From an uncultured Bacteroides sp. (lineage in GTDB: Bacteria; Bacteroidota; Bacteroidia; Bacteroidales; Bacteroidaceae), in the NCBI GenBank assembly GCA_944321495.1, contig CALULP010000008.1:87786-151785 (forward strand): DNA of 64,000 bases. Direction: 5' to 3'. Every line of letters begins with the position of its first letter. Within the stretch, counting starts at the first letter, position 1. Shown piece after piece: positions 30,444 through 38,814 of the stretch. The position numbers and the translations under genes were made by a program. The notes beneath the pieces were generated by a model. It did not search any database. It was given only the letters and a program-made list of their open reading frames with translations, and had not been told where the DNA came from.

Positions 30444-31709
30444 ATGGAATTAAAAAGAGTAGTAGTAACAGGCTTGGGCGCCATTACCCCCGTGGGCAAC
30501 GGAGTTCCCGAATTCTGGGAAAACCTGGTCAACGGAGTTAGTGGAGCCGGGCCTATTACCCATTTTGATGCACACCTTTTCAAGACCCAGTTTGCCTGCG
30601 AAGTGAAGAACTTCGACGCCACACGCTACATCGACCGCAAAGAGGCACGCAAGATGGACCTGTACACGCAGTACGCCATAGCCGTCGCCAAGGAGGCCGT
30701 CAGCGATTCGGGCCTTGACACCGAGAAAGAAGATTTGAACAGAATAGGCGTCATCTTCGGCGCAGGCATCGGCGGCATCCGCACGTTTGAGGAAGAAGCC
30801 GGAAACTATGCAAAGACCGGACAGGAAATGGGTCCCAAATTCAGCCCGTTCTTCATCCCCAAGATGATTTCGGACATCGCTGCCGGACAGATTTCCATCC
30901 TGTACGGCTTCCACGGTCCCAACTATGCCACCTGCTCGGCATGCGCCACCTCCACCAACGCCATAGCCGACGCGTTCAACCTGATACGCCTGGGCAAAGC
31001 CAACGCCATCGTGACCGGCGGCTCAGAAGCTGCCATCGCAGCCTGCGGCGTAGGAGGCTTCAACGCCATGCACGCACTGTCCACCCGCAACGACTCACCC
31101 GAGACGGCATCGCGCCCCTTCAGCGCAAGCCGTGACGGCTTCGTGATGGGCGAAGGCGGCGGCTGCATCGTGCTCGAAGAACTGGAACACGCCAAGGCCC
31201 GCGGCGCCAAAATCTATGCCGAAGTGGCAGGCGTAGGCATGTCGGCCGACGCCCACCACCTCACCGCTTCCCACCCCGAAGGGCTGGGCGCCAAGCTGGT
31301 GATGCTGAACGCGCTGGAAGATGCCGGCATGAACCCCGAAGACGTGGACTACATCAACGTACACGGCACCTCGACACCGGTAGGCGACCTCTCGGAAGTG
31401 AAAGCCATCCAGGAAGTGTTCGGCGACCATGCCTATAAGCTGAACATCAGCTCGACCAAGTCCATGACAGGCCACTTGCTGGGAGCTGCCGGCGCGGTAG
31501 AAGCCATCGCCAGCATACTCGCCATCAAGAACGGCATCGTCCCCCCCACCATCAACCACGAGGAAGGCGACAACGACGAGAACATCGACTACAACCTGAA
31601 CTTCACGTTCAACAAGGCACAAGAGCGCGATGTAAACGTGGCATTGTCCAACACCTTCGGTTTCGGCGGGCACAACGCATGCGTCATCTTCAAGAAGTAC
31701 ACGGAGTAA
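30444..31709 (+). CDS. fabF: 3-oxoacyl-ACP synthase II (FabF)
   Basis: 421-residue KAS II that elongates acyl-ACP with malonyl-ACP. Active-site Cys in ATCSACATSTNAIADAF; histidines in NVHGTSTPVGDLSE and KSMTGHLLGAAGAVEA; C-terminal NTFGFGGHNACVIFKK. It is full length and in the acpP operon; rnc follows after 26 bp. Confidence 0.97.
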   Translation: MELKRVVVTGLGAITPVGNGVPEFWENLVNGVSGAGPITHFDAHLFKTQFACEVKNFDATRYIDRKEARKMDLYTQYAIAVAKEAVSDSGLDTEKEDLNRIGVIFGAGIGGIRTFEEEAGNYAKTGQEMGPKFSPFFIPKMISDIAAGQISILYGFHGPNYATCSACATSTNAIADAFNLIRLGKANAIVTGGSEAAIAACGVGGFNAMHALSTRNDSPETASRPFSASRDGFVMGEGGGCIVLEELEHAKARGAKIYAEVAGVGMSADAHHLTASHPEGLGAKLVMLNALEDAGMNPEDVDYINVHGTSTPVGDLSEVKAIQEVFGDHAYKLNISSTKSMTGHLLGAAGAVEAIASILAIKNGIVPPTINHEEGDNDENIDYNLNFTFNKAQERDVNVALSNTFGFGGHNACVIFKKYTE

Positions 31710-31735
31710 TTACGTAATTCGTTCACTTTTATATC

Positions 31736-32593
31736 GTGTTGCGTAACCAGATAAATAAGATAAGGCTCCTGTTCCGCAAGGACAGAGAGTCTTATCTTTG
31801 TTTTTACCGCATCCTGGGCTTCATGCCCCGCAACATCAGCCTTTACCGGCAGGCACTGCTGCACAAGTCCACCTCCCTGAAGTCGGAACAGGGCCGCCCC
31901 CTCAACAACGAGCGGCTGGAATTCCTGGGCGACGCCGTCCTCGACGCCGTGGTGGCCGACCTGCTGTACAAGCACTTTGAAAGCCGCAAAGAGGGTTTCC
32001 TCACCAACACGCGCTCCAAGATTGTGCAGCGCGAGACGCTGAACAAGCTGGCCGTGGAGATTGGGCTGGACAAGCTGGTGAAATATACCACCCGCTCGTC
32101 GGTGCACAACAGCTACATGTACGGCAACGCGTTCGAAGCCTTTATGGGCGCCATCTACCTGGACCAAGGCTACGACCGCTGCAAGGAGTTCATGGAAAAG
32201 AAAATCTTCAAGGAATACATCGACCTCGACACCATGTCGCGCAAGGAGGTCAACTTCAAGTCAAAGCTTATCGAATGGAGCCAGAAGCACAAGATAGAGG
32301 TCAGCTTCGAGCTCATCAGCCAGTTCCAGGACAAGGACAACAGCCCCATGTTCCACACCGAGGTACGCATGGAAGGCATCACCGCCGGCACGGGACAGGG
32401 TTACTCCAAGAAAGAGTCGCAACAGAACGCCGCCTGCATGGCGCTCAAGAAACTGGGCGACGCCGCTTTCATGGACGGCGTGAAAAAAGCCAAGGCAAGC
32501 AGCGCAAGCGGCGCCGACAATGCCCCGGCAGAAGAAAACACGGCACAGGCATCAGCCGAAACAGATGCCCATCCTGCGGCCTTGGACGACTAA
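31736..32593 (+). CDS. rnc: Ribonuclease III
   Basis: 285-residue endonuclease for double-stranded RNA (rRNA processing). Catalytic domain signature NNERLEFLGDAVLDAVVADLL, EAFMGAIYLDQGYD, then a C-terminal dsRNA-binding domain (NFKSKLIEWSQKHKIEVSFELI, ESQQNAACMALKKLG). The start is GTG 31736 (TTG 31739 is an alternative); I recall the N-terminal KIRLLFRKDRESYLCFYRILGF as conserved in Bacteroides, so later starts are unlikely. An Ala/Glu-rich tail overlaps the end of pfkA on the other strand by 42 bp. Confidence 0.94.
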   Translation: MLRNQINKIRLLFRKDRESYLCFYRILGFMPRNISLYRQALLHKSTSLKSEQGRPLNNERLEFLGDAVLDAVVADLLYKHFESRKEGFLTNTRSKIVQRETLNKLAVEIGLDKLVKYTTRSSVHNSYMYGNAFEAFMGAIYLDQGYDRCKEFMEKKIFKEYIDLDTMSRKEVNFKSKLIEWSQKHKIEVSFELISQFQDKDNSPMFHTEVRMEGITAGTGQGYSKKESQQNAACMALKKLGDAAFMDGVKKAKASSASGADNAPAEENTAQASAETDAHPAALDD

Positions 32594-33565
32594 GTCCTCG
32601 TCTTCGGTCACCAGCTTCAGTTTTCCGGCCACTTCGGACAAGGGAATGGACGACACCTCATTGCCCTTGAGCCGCACCATGCGCCCGAAGTCGCGGTTGG
32701 CAACCAGCTCCGTGGCATGGCCGCCCATGCGGGTGGAGAGGTTGCGGTCGAACGCCGTGGGCGACCCTCCGCGCTGTATGTACCCCAACACCGTTTCGCG
32801 GCTCTCGATGCCCGTTTCCGCCTCGATGGCACGGGCAATGTATTCGCCGGCACGGCTCTGCCCGTCGGTGGCGATGCCCTCGGCCACTACCACGATGGAG
32901 TAGTTGCGTCCCTGCTTCACACGGTTCAGGATGACGTCGCCAATGTGGCGGATGTCGTAGCTGATTTCGGGTATCAGGATGACGTCGCCCCCGCCTGCCA
33001 TGCCCGAGTAGAGGGCAATCCAGCCCGCCTTGTGCCCCATCACCTCGATGACCATCACCCGCTTGTGCGAGCTGGCGGTAGAGTGCAGGCGGTCGATGGC
33101 CTCGGTGGCGATGGTGACCGCCGAGTCGAAGCCGAAGGAGATGTCGGTACCCCAGATGTCGTTGTCGATGGTCTTGGGCACCGACACGATGTTCAGTCCC
33201 ATGGCCGCGAGCTTGGCGGCCGTCTTCTGCGTGCCGTTGCCGCCGATGCACACCAGGCAGTCCAGCCCCAGCTTCTCCATGTTCCGGCGGATGAGGGTCG
33301 GCTTGTCCACCCCGTCCACGGTGCCGCCGTTCTTCTTGAACGGCTTCTCGCGCGAAGTGCCCAGCACGGTGCCGCCCAGGTTGAGCAGGCCGGAGAGCGA
33401 CTTCTCGGTCAGCTGCTCCACGTCGCCCGTCAGCAGCCCCTGGAAACCGCTGTGTATGCCTATCACCTCCATCCCCCACTCGTTGATGGCCGTCTTGCTC
33501 ACGCCCCGGATAGTGGCGTTGATGCCGGGGCAGTCGCCCCCCGATGTCAGAATTCCGATTCTCAT
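32552..33565 (-). CDS. pfkA: 6-phosphofructokinase
   Basis: 337 residues. It phosphorylates fructose 6-phosphate in glycolysis. The N-terminal RIGILTSGGDCPGINATIRG binds nucleotide; VPKTIDNDIWGTD holds the catalytic Asp; MVIEVMGHKAGWIAL is the substrate loop; VLGYIQRGGSPTAFDR is the allosteric/ligand region. The phosphoryl-donor loop reads GGNGTQKT, with Asn where E. coli has Asp103 (GGDGS). It is tail to tail with rnc and overlaps it by 42 bp. Confidence 0.94.
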   Translation of the reverse strand: MRIGILTSGGDCPGINATIRGVSKTAINEWGMEVIGIHSGFQGLLTGDVEQLTEKSLSGLLNLGGTVLGTSREKPFKKNGGTVDGVDKPTLIRRNMEKLGLDCLVCIGGNGTQKTAAKLAAMGLNIVSVPKTIDNDIWGTDISFGFDSAVTIATEAIDRLHSTASSHKRVMVIEVMGHKAGWIALYSGMAGGGDVILIPEISYDIRHIGDVILNRVKQGRNYSIVVVAEGIATDGQSRAGEYIARAIEAETGIESRETVLGYIQRGGSPTAFDRNLSTRMGGHATELVANRDFGRMVRLKGNEVSSIPLSEVAGKLKLVTEDEDLVVQGRRMGICFG

Positions 33566-33603
33566 AATGTTGCCTGTATTAATGTGTCATAAAGTTCCAG
33601 TAT

Positions 33604-33854
33604 TTGCACTTTTTCTTTCGCTTATCCGAAAGGAAAAGCTGCGCCCGCCGGGATTCCTCACCCGCATGGCCGCGCCTAAGCGGAGGGGCGTGAAGCGGAG
33701 GGTAGTTTTCAGCCGTCAAAAGGGGCAGACTGTCTGAGCGAAGCGAGTTTCTGCCCCTTAGGCTGAAAGCTGCCCGGAGTAGCCCCGGAGATTCAGCGCT
33801 TGATTTTTTCTTTTGGTACCTTTTCTTTTACATCAAGGCAAAAGAAAAGTACAC
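33604..33854. repeat. Long intergenic element A, copy 2 (~250 bp)
   Basis: Starts TTGCACTTTTTCTTTCGCTT and ends AAAAGAAAAGTACACG like the copy at 14323-14735. It shares GCATGGCCGCGCCTAAGCGG, the hairpin GGGGCAGACTGTCTGAGCG with its partner CGAGTTTCTGCCCC (33723-33758), and GAGTAGCCCCGGAGATTCAG. It lacks ~160 bp present in copy 1. Confidence 0.75.
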
Positions 33855-33857
33855 GTA

Positions 33858-33945
33858 ATAGCATAGTATCACCATTCTCTTGGCATAGTATCGCCAGCAC
33901 GGTAGCGTAGTATCGCCAGCGCGGTAGCGTTACTACGCTACCAAG
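33858..33945. repeat. GTAGCG-type palindromic array, copy 6
   Basis: GCATAGTATCACC, GGCATAGTATCGCC, GGTAGCGTAGTATCGCC and GGTAGCGTTACTACGCTACC. It directly abuts element A. The remaining 33946-34054 holds no gene. Confidence 0.8.
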
Positions 33946-34054
33946 GTGGTGTTTCCGCCGCAAAAAGAAACCCGTTTGTCACCCCGGTGCCCCTTTGCAA
34001 GGCGTAAAGGTAGAAAAAAAAGCAGAAAAAGATAGAGAAGACGATAAATAAGAT

Positions 34055-34062
34055 TACTTTTG
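34055..34062 (+). promoter_or_regulatory. Bacteroides -7 box for the GH3-auxin-type gene
   Basis: TACTTTTG fits TAnnTTTG and lies 34 bp before ATG 34097. Confidence 0.5.
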
Positions 34063-34096
34063 CCACGGAAATCTGATTTCAAAAAACCGAAAAAAG

Positions 34097-35608
34097 ATGA
34101 ACATCACAACATTTCTGAACAGGATTTATTTTACCCCCCGCCTGAAGGAGATAGAACAATACGCCGGCCGCAGCGCCGAACTGCAAGAGCGTGTCATGCT
34201 GCGCCTTACCCGCCTGGCCGCCGGCACGGAATGGGGCAAGAAATACGGCCTCGGCACCATCCGCACCTACCGCGACTTCCACGACCGCATGCCCATACAG
34301 ACTTACGAAGACATCAAAGGCTACGTGGCGCGCATGCGCCAGGGCGAACAAGGACTGCTGTGGCCGTCGGAGATACGGTGGTTCGCCAAGTCGTCGGGCA
34401 CCACCAACGACAAGAGCAAGTTCCTGCCCGTCAGCCGCGAATCGCTGCACGACACCCACTACCAGGGCGGCAAGGACGCCGTGGCCCTCTACCTGGGGCA
34501 GAACCCGCAAAGCCGACTGTTCAGCGGCAAAGGCCTCATCCTGGGCGGCAGCCACGCCCCCAACCTCAACAGCAACCACAGCCTGGTGGGCGACCTCTCC
34601 GCCATCCTGATACAGAACATCAACCCGCTGGTGAACTACATCCGCGTCCCCTCCAAGCAGATAGCCCTGATGGGCGACTTCGAGGCCAAGATGGAAGCCA
34701 TCGCCAAGAGCACCATCGGACGGAACGTCACCAACCTCTCCGGCGTGCCCTCGTGGATGCTGGTGCTCATCAAGCACATCCTGGAAAAGACCGGCAAACA
34801 GAGCCTGGAGGAGGTATGGCCCAACCTGGAGGTATTCTTCCACGGCGGCGTGGCCTTCACCCCCTACCGCGAACAATACCAATCCATCATCCGCAGCCCG
34901 CGCATGCACTACGTGGAAACGTACAACGCCTCAGAGGGCTACTTCGGCACCCAAAGCGACCCCGCCGACCCCGCCCTGCTGCTCATGATAGACTACGGCA
35001 TCTTCTACGAATTCATCCCGCTGGAAGACGTGGGCAAAGAACAGCCCCGCATCTGCTGCTTAGAGGACGTGGAGGTGGGACGGAACTACGCCATGGTCAT
35101 CTCCACCTCCGCCGGACTGTGGCGCTACATGATAGGCGACACCGTGAAGTTCACCCAGCGGCACCCGTGGAAGTTCGTCATCACCGGGCGCACCAAGCAC
35201 TTCATCAACGCCTTCGGGGAAGAACTCATCGTGGACAACGCCGAAAAAGGCCTGGCACGCGCCTGCCGCGAAACGGGCGCACAAGTGCTGGACTACAGCG
35301 CCGCCCCCGTCTTCATGGACGCGAACGCCAAGTGCCGCCACCAGTGGCTGATAGAGTTTGCCCGCATGCCCGACAACCTCGACCGCTTTGCGAAGGTCCT
35401 GGACGACACGCTCAAGGAAATCAACTCCGACTACGAGGCCAAACGCCAGAACGACCTGGCCCTGCAGCCGCTGGAAGTCATCGTGGCACGTCCCGGCCTG
35501 TTCCACGACTGGCTGGCAAAGAAAGGCAAGCTGGGCGGGCAACACAAGATACCCCGCCTGAGCAACACGCGCGAATACATCGAAGAAATGCTGGAACTGA
35601 ACCGGTAA
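34097..35608 (+). CDS. GH3 auxin-responsive-promoter-type acyl-adenylating enzyme
   Basis: 503 residues of the plant-GH3/JAR1-like branch of the adenylate-forming superfamily. Evidence: AAGTEWGKKYGLGTIRTYRDFHDRMPIQTYEDIK, the ATP loop WFAKSSGTTNDKSKFLPVS, GGVAFTPYREQYQ, ETYNASEGYFGTQ and RYMIGDTVKFTQRHPWKFVITGRTKHFINAFGEEL. In plants such enzymes link amino acids to acyl acids; in Bacteroidales substrate and role are unknown. It is a single gene flanked by a repeat-rich region upstream and a strong terminator downstream. Confidence 0.9.
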   Translation: MNITTFLNRIYFTPRLKEIEQYAGRSAELQERVMLRLTRLAAGTEWGKKYGLGTIRTYRDFHDRMPIQTYEDIKGYVARMRQGEQGLLWPSEIRWFAKSSGTTNDKSKFLPVSRESLHDTHYQGGKDAVALYLGQNPQSRLFSGKGLILGGSHAPNLNSNHSLVGDLSAILIQNINPLVNYIRVPSKQIALMGDFEAKMEAIAKSTIGRNVTNLSGVPSWMLVLIKHILEKTGKQSLEEVWPNLEVFFHGGVAFTPYREQYQSIIRSPRMHYVETYNASEGYFGTQSDPADPALLLMIDYGIFYEFIPLEDVGKEQPRICCLEDVEVGRNYAMVISTSAGLWRYMIGDTVKFTQRHPWKFVITGRTKHFINAFGEELIVDNAEKGLARACRETGAQVLDYSAAPVFMDANAKCRHQWLIEFARMPDNLDRFAKVLDDTLKEINSDYEAKRQNDLALQPLEVIVARPGLFHDWLAKKGKLGGQHKIPRLSNTREYIEEMLELNR

Positions 35609-35630
35609 TTCCCACAAAACAGGCACAAAA

Positions 35631-35678
35631 GCAACGCCGCAGGCAACCCCGGACGGGAAATGCCTGCGGCGTTGCTTT
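35631..35678. terminator. Bidirectional terminator between the GH3-auxin gene and the sulfatase
   Basis: GCAACGCCGCAGGCA (35631-35645) pairs perfectly with TGCCTGCGGCGTTGC (35661-35675). A run of A precedes and TTT follows, so it can serve both convergent genes. Confidence 0.85.
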
Positions 35679-35707
35679 ACACGGCGGAAGCCGACGAGCC
35701 TACCTCA

Positions 35708-37156
35708 TCATTCCGCTTCGCGGAAGCCTTCCGTTTCCTCCGCCCGGGGCTTCATGCCGGCGGCCTCGGCCTCCTGGCGCGCCTGCTGCCGCTGGCGGCG
35801 CAAGTAACGGGAAGCATCGTTGCCCGTCACCACAAGCGCGGGCGGAATCTCACCGAAGTTTTCCGCATAGTCCTTCAGTTTCCGCACCATCTCGCGCGCC
35901 TTTCCGGGTTCTTTGCGATAGAGGTTGACGCGCTCGCCCACATCCTCGCGCAGGTTGAACAGCAGGGTGTCATGCGCGGCGGTAGACGTGCGCCAGAAGT
36001 TGCCCCGTATGCCCGGAGCCGGCAGCATCAGCTTCCAGTCGCCCGAGCGATAGCCGCTGATGTCGTGGTTGTTGCGGAAGTAAGCATAGTCCTGGCTGGC
36101 ACGCTGGCCTTTGCCGTCCAACACGGGGGTGAGGTCGCAGCCGTCCAGCTTCACCTCGGGCAGGGTGGCGCCACTCAGCGCGGCTACCGTGGGGAACCAG
36201 TCGAGCAGACTGGCCACTTCGGCATTCACCACCGGCTGTATCCGGCCTTTCCACCACACGATGCAGGGCACGCGGACGCCGCCTTCAAAATCCGTTGTCT
36301 TGCCTTCGCGCAAGGGCAACGCCCGGCCACCCAGCGGGCCTTCCTGCAGCCAAGGGCCGTTGTCGCTGGTAAAGACCACCATAGTATTCTCATCCAGTCC
36401 AAGTTCCTCCAGCGTGTCCATGATGCGCCCCACGCTCCAGTCCACCTCCATCGCGGCATCGCCGTAGATGCCCGCGCCCGACTTCCCGGCAAAGTCTTCG
36501 GAAACGTAGATAGGCACGTGCATCATGCTGTGGGCTAAGTACAGGAAGAAGGGTTGCCCCGCCTTGCGGCGGATGAAGTCGATGGCCTCCTCGGTATAAC
36601 GGCGCGTCACGTGGTCAATGTCAATGTGGAACTCCTCCACCTCGTTGCCCCGCAGGTAGACTTGCGCGCCCATGTCGTTGCTGTAAGGGATGCCGAAATA
36701 TTCGTCGAACCCCTGCTGCAGGGGCAAGAAACGCTCGCGGCTGCCCAAGTGCCACTTGCCGATACAGGCGGTGGCATAACCCTGCGGCTTCAGCAGCTCG
36801 GCCATCGTCACCTCGTCGGGCGAGAGGCCGGTGTAGCTGTCCGGGTAAAACACCTCCTTGATGCCCATGCGTGCCGGGTAGCGTCCGGTCAGCAGGCCTG
36901 CCCGCGAAGGGCTGGAGATAGGAGAGACCGCATAGCAGTCAGTGAAACGGATGCCCTGCGATGCCAGCGAGTCGATGTTCGGCGTCTGCCAGCGGGTTTC
37001 CCCGTAACAGCTGAGGTCGGCATAACCCATGTCATCCATCAGGATAAAAACGAAATTGGGCTTTTCGCCCGTGGCAGGAGCTTCGGGAGCGGTGGCACAC
37101 GACGTTGCCGCCAATCCAAGGAACCCTCCCCATGCCCAGTTTAAATGATTCTTCAT
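35708..37156 (-). CDS. Lipoprotein sulfatase (S1 family, Ser-type)
   Basis: 482 residues. The signal peptide ends in a lipobox-like LAATSC (Cys20), suggesting a membrane-anchored lipoprotein. Metal site NFVFILMDDMGYADLSCYG (Asp41/42), the modification motif S81-S-P-S-R with GLLTGRYPARMGI, and TSDNGPWLQEG for the second metal site. A Ser at the formylglycine position means maturation by an anaerobic radical-SAM enzyme (anSME), which is not in this window. It hydrolyses sulfate esters of glycans; substrate unknown. No glycan genes adjoin it. Confidence 0.92.
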   Translation of the reverse strand: MKNHLNWAWGGFLGLAATSCATAPEAPATGEKPNFVFILMDDMGYADLSCYGETRWQTPNIDSLASQGIRFTDCYAVSPISSPSRAGLLTGRYPARMGIKEVFYPDSYTGLSPDEVTMAELLKPQGYATACIGKWHLGSRERFLPLQQGFDEYFGIPYSNDMGAQVYLRGNEVEEFHIDIDHVTRRYTEEAIDFIRRKAGQPFFLYLAHSMMHVPIYVSEDFAGKSGAGIYGDAAMEVDWSVGRIMDTLEELGLDENTMVVFTSDNGPWLQEGPLGGRALPLREGKTTDFEGGVRVPCIVWWKGRIQPVVNAEVASLLDWFPTVAALSGATLPEVKLDGCDLTPVLDGKGQRASQDYAYFRNNHDISGYRSGDWKLMLPAPGIRGNFWRTSTAAHDTLLFNLREDVGERVNLYRKEPGKAREMVRKLKDYAENFGEIPPALVVTGNDASRYLRRQRQQARQEAEAAGMKPRAEETEGFREAE

Positions 37157-37230
37157 AACGATATCGCGTTTAGTTCATATATGGCTTTCTACTTTTACCA
37201 GCTTGTTTTTCCGGCAAGCCCCTCACCCGC

Positions 37231-38514
37231 CTACCACGCCTTGCCCGCCTTCAGGTACTCGTAGCCGAAGCGGCAGCGCAGGCAGTCGCGCCTGTCGCAA
37301 TAGGCCTTCTGCAACTGCAACAGGGCCTGCGAGTCGGCCGCCGAGGTTACGGGGATGCCTGCCCCGTCCCACATGCGGGTCACGTAGTTGTCCTCCGCCT
37401 TGAGCGACTCCAGGAAACGGGCGGCACGCTCGCACAGGGCATCGTCGGCCTTATGCTGCCCGTAGGCGTAAAGGAAAGGCACCACGGTGTTGATGAGGAT
37501 GAGGTCCAGCGCGTTCGCCCCCAGCTTCTTCTCCTTGCGGGGCGAAGTCTTCCGGAACGTGTAATGCTCCGTCCAGTAGGCCGAAGTGCCCGCCTGCAAC
37601 AGTTTTTTCACCTCGTCCGCCGTTTCCGCCTCCATGACCCGCGAGAAAAGCGCCTGCTGCGTGTGGTACAGCCACGCCAGTTGCGCCAGCCGCACGTGCG
37701 GGAAGTTGCCCGGCCTGAGCCGCAGGAAACGCCATTGCGAAGGCGGCAGCGGCGCCGGCAAGCCGAACTTGTGGCGCAAGTAGCGGAACTCACGCCCGAG
37801 GCGCAGGCAGTAATCGTCCGCCCCGGGGTCGTCCTCCTCCAGCAAGCCCGCCATCCCGAAGAAGAAAGCCTCCACTTGGAACAGGTCGTCGCGGTGCTTG
37901 TCCACCGCCCGGAGGGGCAGCAGCTTCGCCCACGCCTCAAAGGCGTCGCCATTCAGCCCGAAACCGAAGTTGCGCGCCAGGGTGATGAAGAACGCGTCCT
38001 CCCAATAGCCCCCGCACCGCTCCAGCCGCCGGCGGATGGCCTCCGCCTTCTGCCACAGCCGTTCGGCCTGCAAGGCAGACAGCCACGAGTGCACCGTCAG
38101 CCGCGGCAGGGAGGGCAGGACGGCGTAGCAGGGCGGCATCACCTCGGCACGGCGCAACTCGCCGTAGCGGCGCTCCACTTCGGCAGGACAGGGCAGCACC
38201 AGCTGGGGCACGGCAGTGCCGTCGGTGCGCGCCACGTCGCAGTCCGCCTCGCCCACCACGTGCAGCACCACGCTGTCATACGCCCGGTCGTGCTGGTGCC
38301 CGTGGCGCATCCAGTCCGAAGCACGCAGGTGCACCTCCACGTTGCCTACCCACAGCGTGCCGTCTATCTTCACCTTGGCGTTGAAGAAGTCGGGTCCCGC
38401 GTCGCGATTGGGCAGGCCGGGGTCGATGACCTCCACCGGCAGTCCGGCAGTGGTGCGCAAGGGTTGCAACGGGTAGATTTTATGACGCCATACGTAGTGC
38501 AGAAGTTGTTCCAT
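37231..38514 (-). CDS. DUF2851 family protein
   Basis: 427 residues from the ATG at 38514 (MEQLLHYVWRHKIYPL); an upstream in-frame start at 38601 would lie before the -7 box. DUF2851 hallmarks: DPGLPNRDAGPDFFNAKVKIDGTLWVGNVEVHLRASDWMRHGH and the C-terminal cysteine cluster YCDRRDCLRCRFGYEYL. The PDF/WVGNVEVH pattern is reminiscent of a nuclease-like fold, but no activity is known to me. It is widespread in Bacteroidetes and soluble. Confidence 0.88.
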   Translation of the reverse strand: MEQLLHYVWRHKIYPLQPLRTTAGLPVEVIDPGLPNRDAGPDFFNAKVKIDGTLWVGNVEVHLRASDWMRHGHQHDRAYDSVVLHVVGEADCDVARTDGTAVPQLVLPCPAEVERRYGELRRAEVMPPCYAVLPSLPRLTVHSWLSALQAERLWQKAEAIRRRLERCGGYWEDAFFITLARNFGFGLNGDAFEAWAKLLPLRAVDKHRDDLFQVEAFFFGMAGLLEEDDPGADDYCLRLGREFRYLRHKFGLPAPLPPSQWRFLRLRPGNFPHVRLAQLAWLYHTQQALFSRVMEAETADEVKKLLQAGTSAYWTEHYTFRKTSPRKEKKLGANALDLILINTVVPFLYAYGQHKADDALCERAARFLESLKAEDNYVTRMWDGAGIPVTSAADSQALLQLQKAYCDRRDCLRCRFGYEYLKAGKAW

Positions 38515-38579
38515 GGTTATGCGGTTTATTTCGTTCGGGGATTCCTTTCGCTGCGGCTCTGCCGGCGGAACCTCCGCGA

Positions 38580-38587
38580 CAAATATA
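38580..38587 (-). promoter_or_regulatory. Bacteroides -7 box for the DUF2851 gene
   Basis: Minus strand reads TATATTTG, 65 bp before the start at 38514; it decides against the longer frame. Confidence 0.5.
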
Positions 38588-38596
38588 CGAATTTCC

Positions 38597-38702
38597 GGCA
38601 TAGTATCGCTATTCTCTTAGCATAGTATCGCTATTCTCTTGGCGGTGCATCGCTACCGGCTTGGCGTAGTATCGCTATTCTCTTGGCGTTGTACCGCTAC
38701 CA
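38597..38702. repeat. GTAGCG-type palindromic array, copy 7
   Basis: Repeats of GGCATAGTATCGCTATTCTCTT, then GGCGGTGCATCGCTACC, GGCGTAGTATCGCTATTCTCTT and GGCGTTGTACCGCTACC, about 22 bp each, in tandem. It closely resembles copy 3 and lies between two divergent promoters. Confidence 0.85.
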
Positions 38703-38760
38703 AACGGGGTGCAGGCGGTTAAAATATGAGAAATCTTTCCGCCGATGGTGATAAAAACAC

Positions 38761-38768
38761 TACCTTTG
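38761..38768 (+). promoter_or_regulatory. Bacteroides -7 box of the dapB-lepB operon
   Basis: TACCTTTG, 46 bp before dapB; TTTC at 38735-38738 is a poor -33 at a 22-bp gap. Confidence 0.55.
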
Positions 38769-38814
38769 CGACTCATAGCATGTATTTGAAACCCAAAACG
38801 TAAAACGGACTGAA

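Noticed and set aside
31793-31800. Promoter box TATCTTTG for rnc
   Set aside because: It lies inside the conserved N-terminal coding part of RNase III (encodes part of SYLCFY), so is most likely chance.
34060-35928. 622-codon frame over the GH3-auxin gene
   Set aside because: Arg/Pro/His-rich shadow in another frame; the true gene at 34097-35608 shows clear family motifs.
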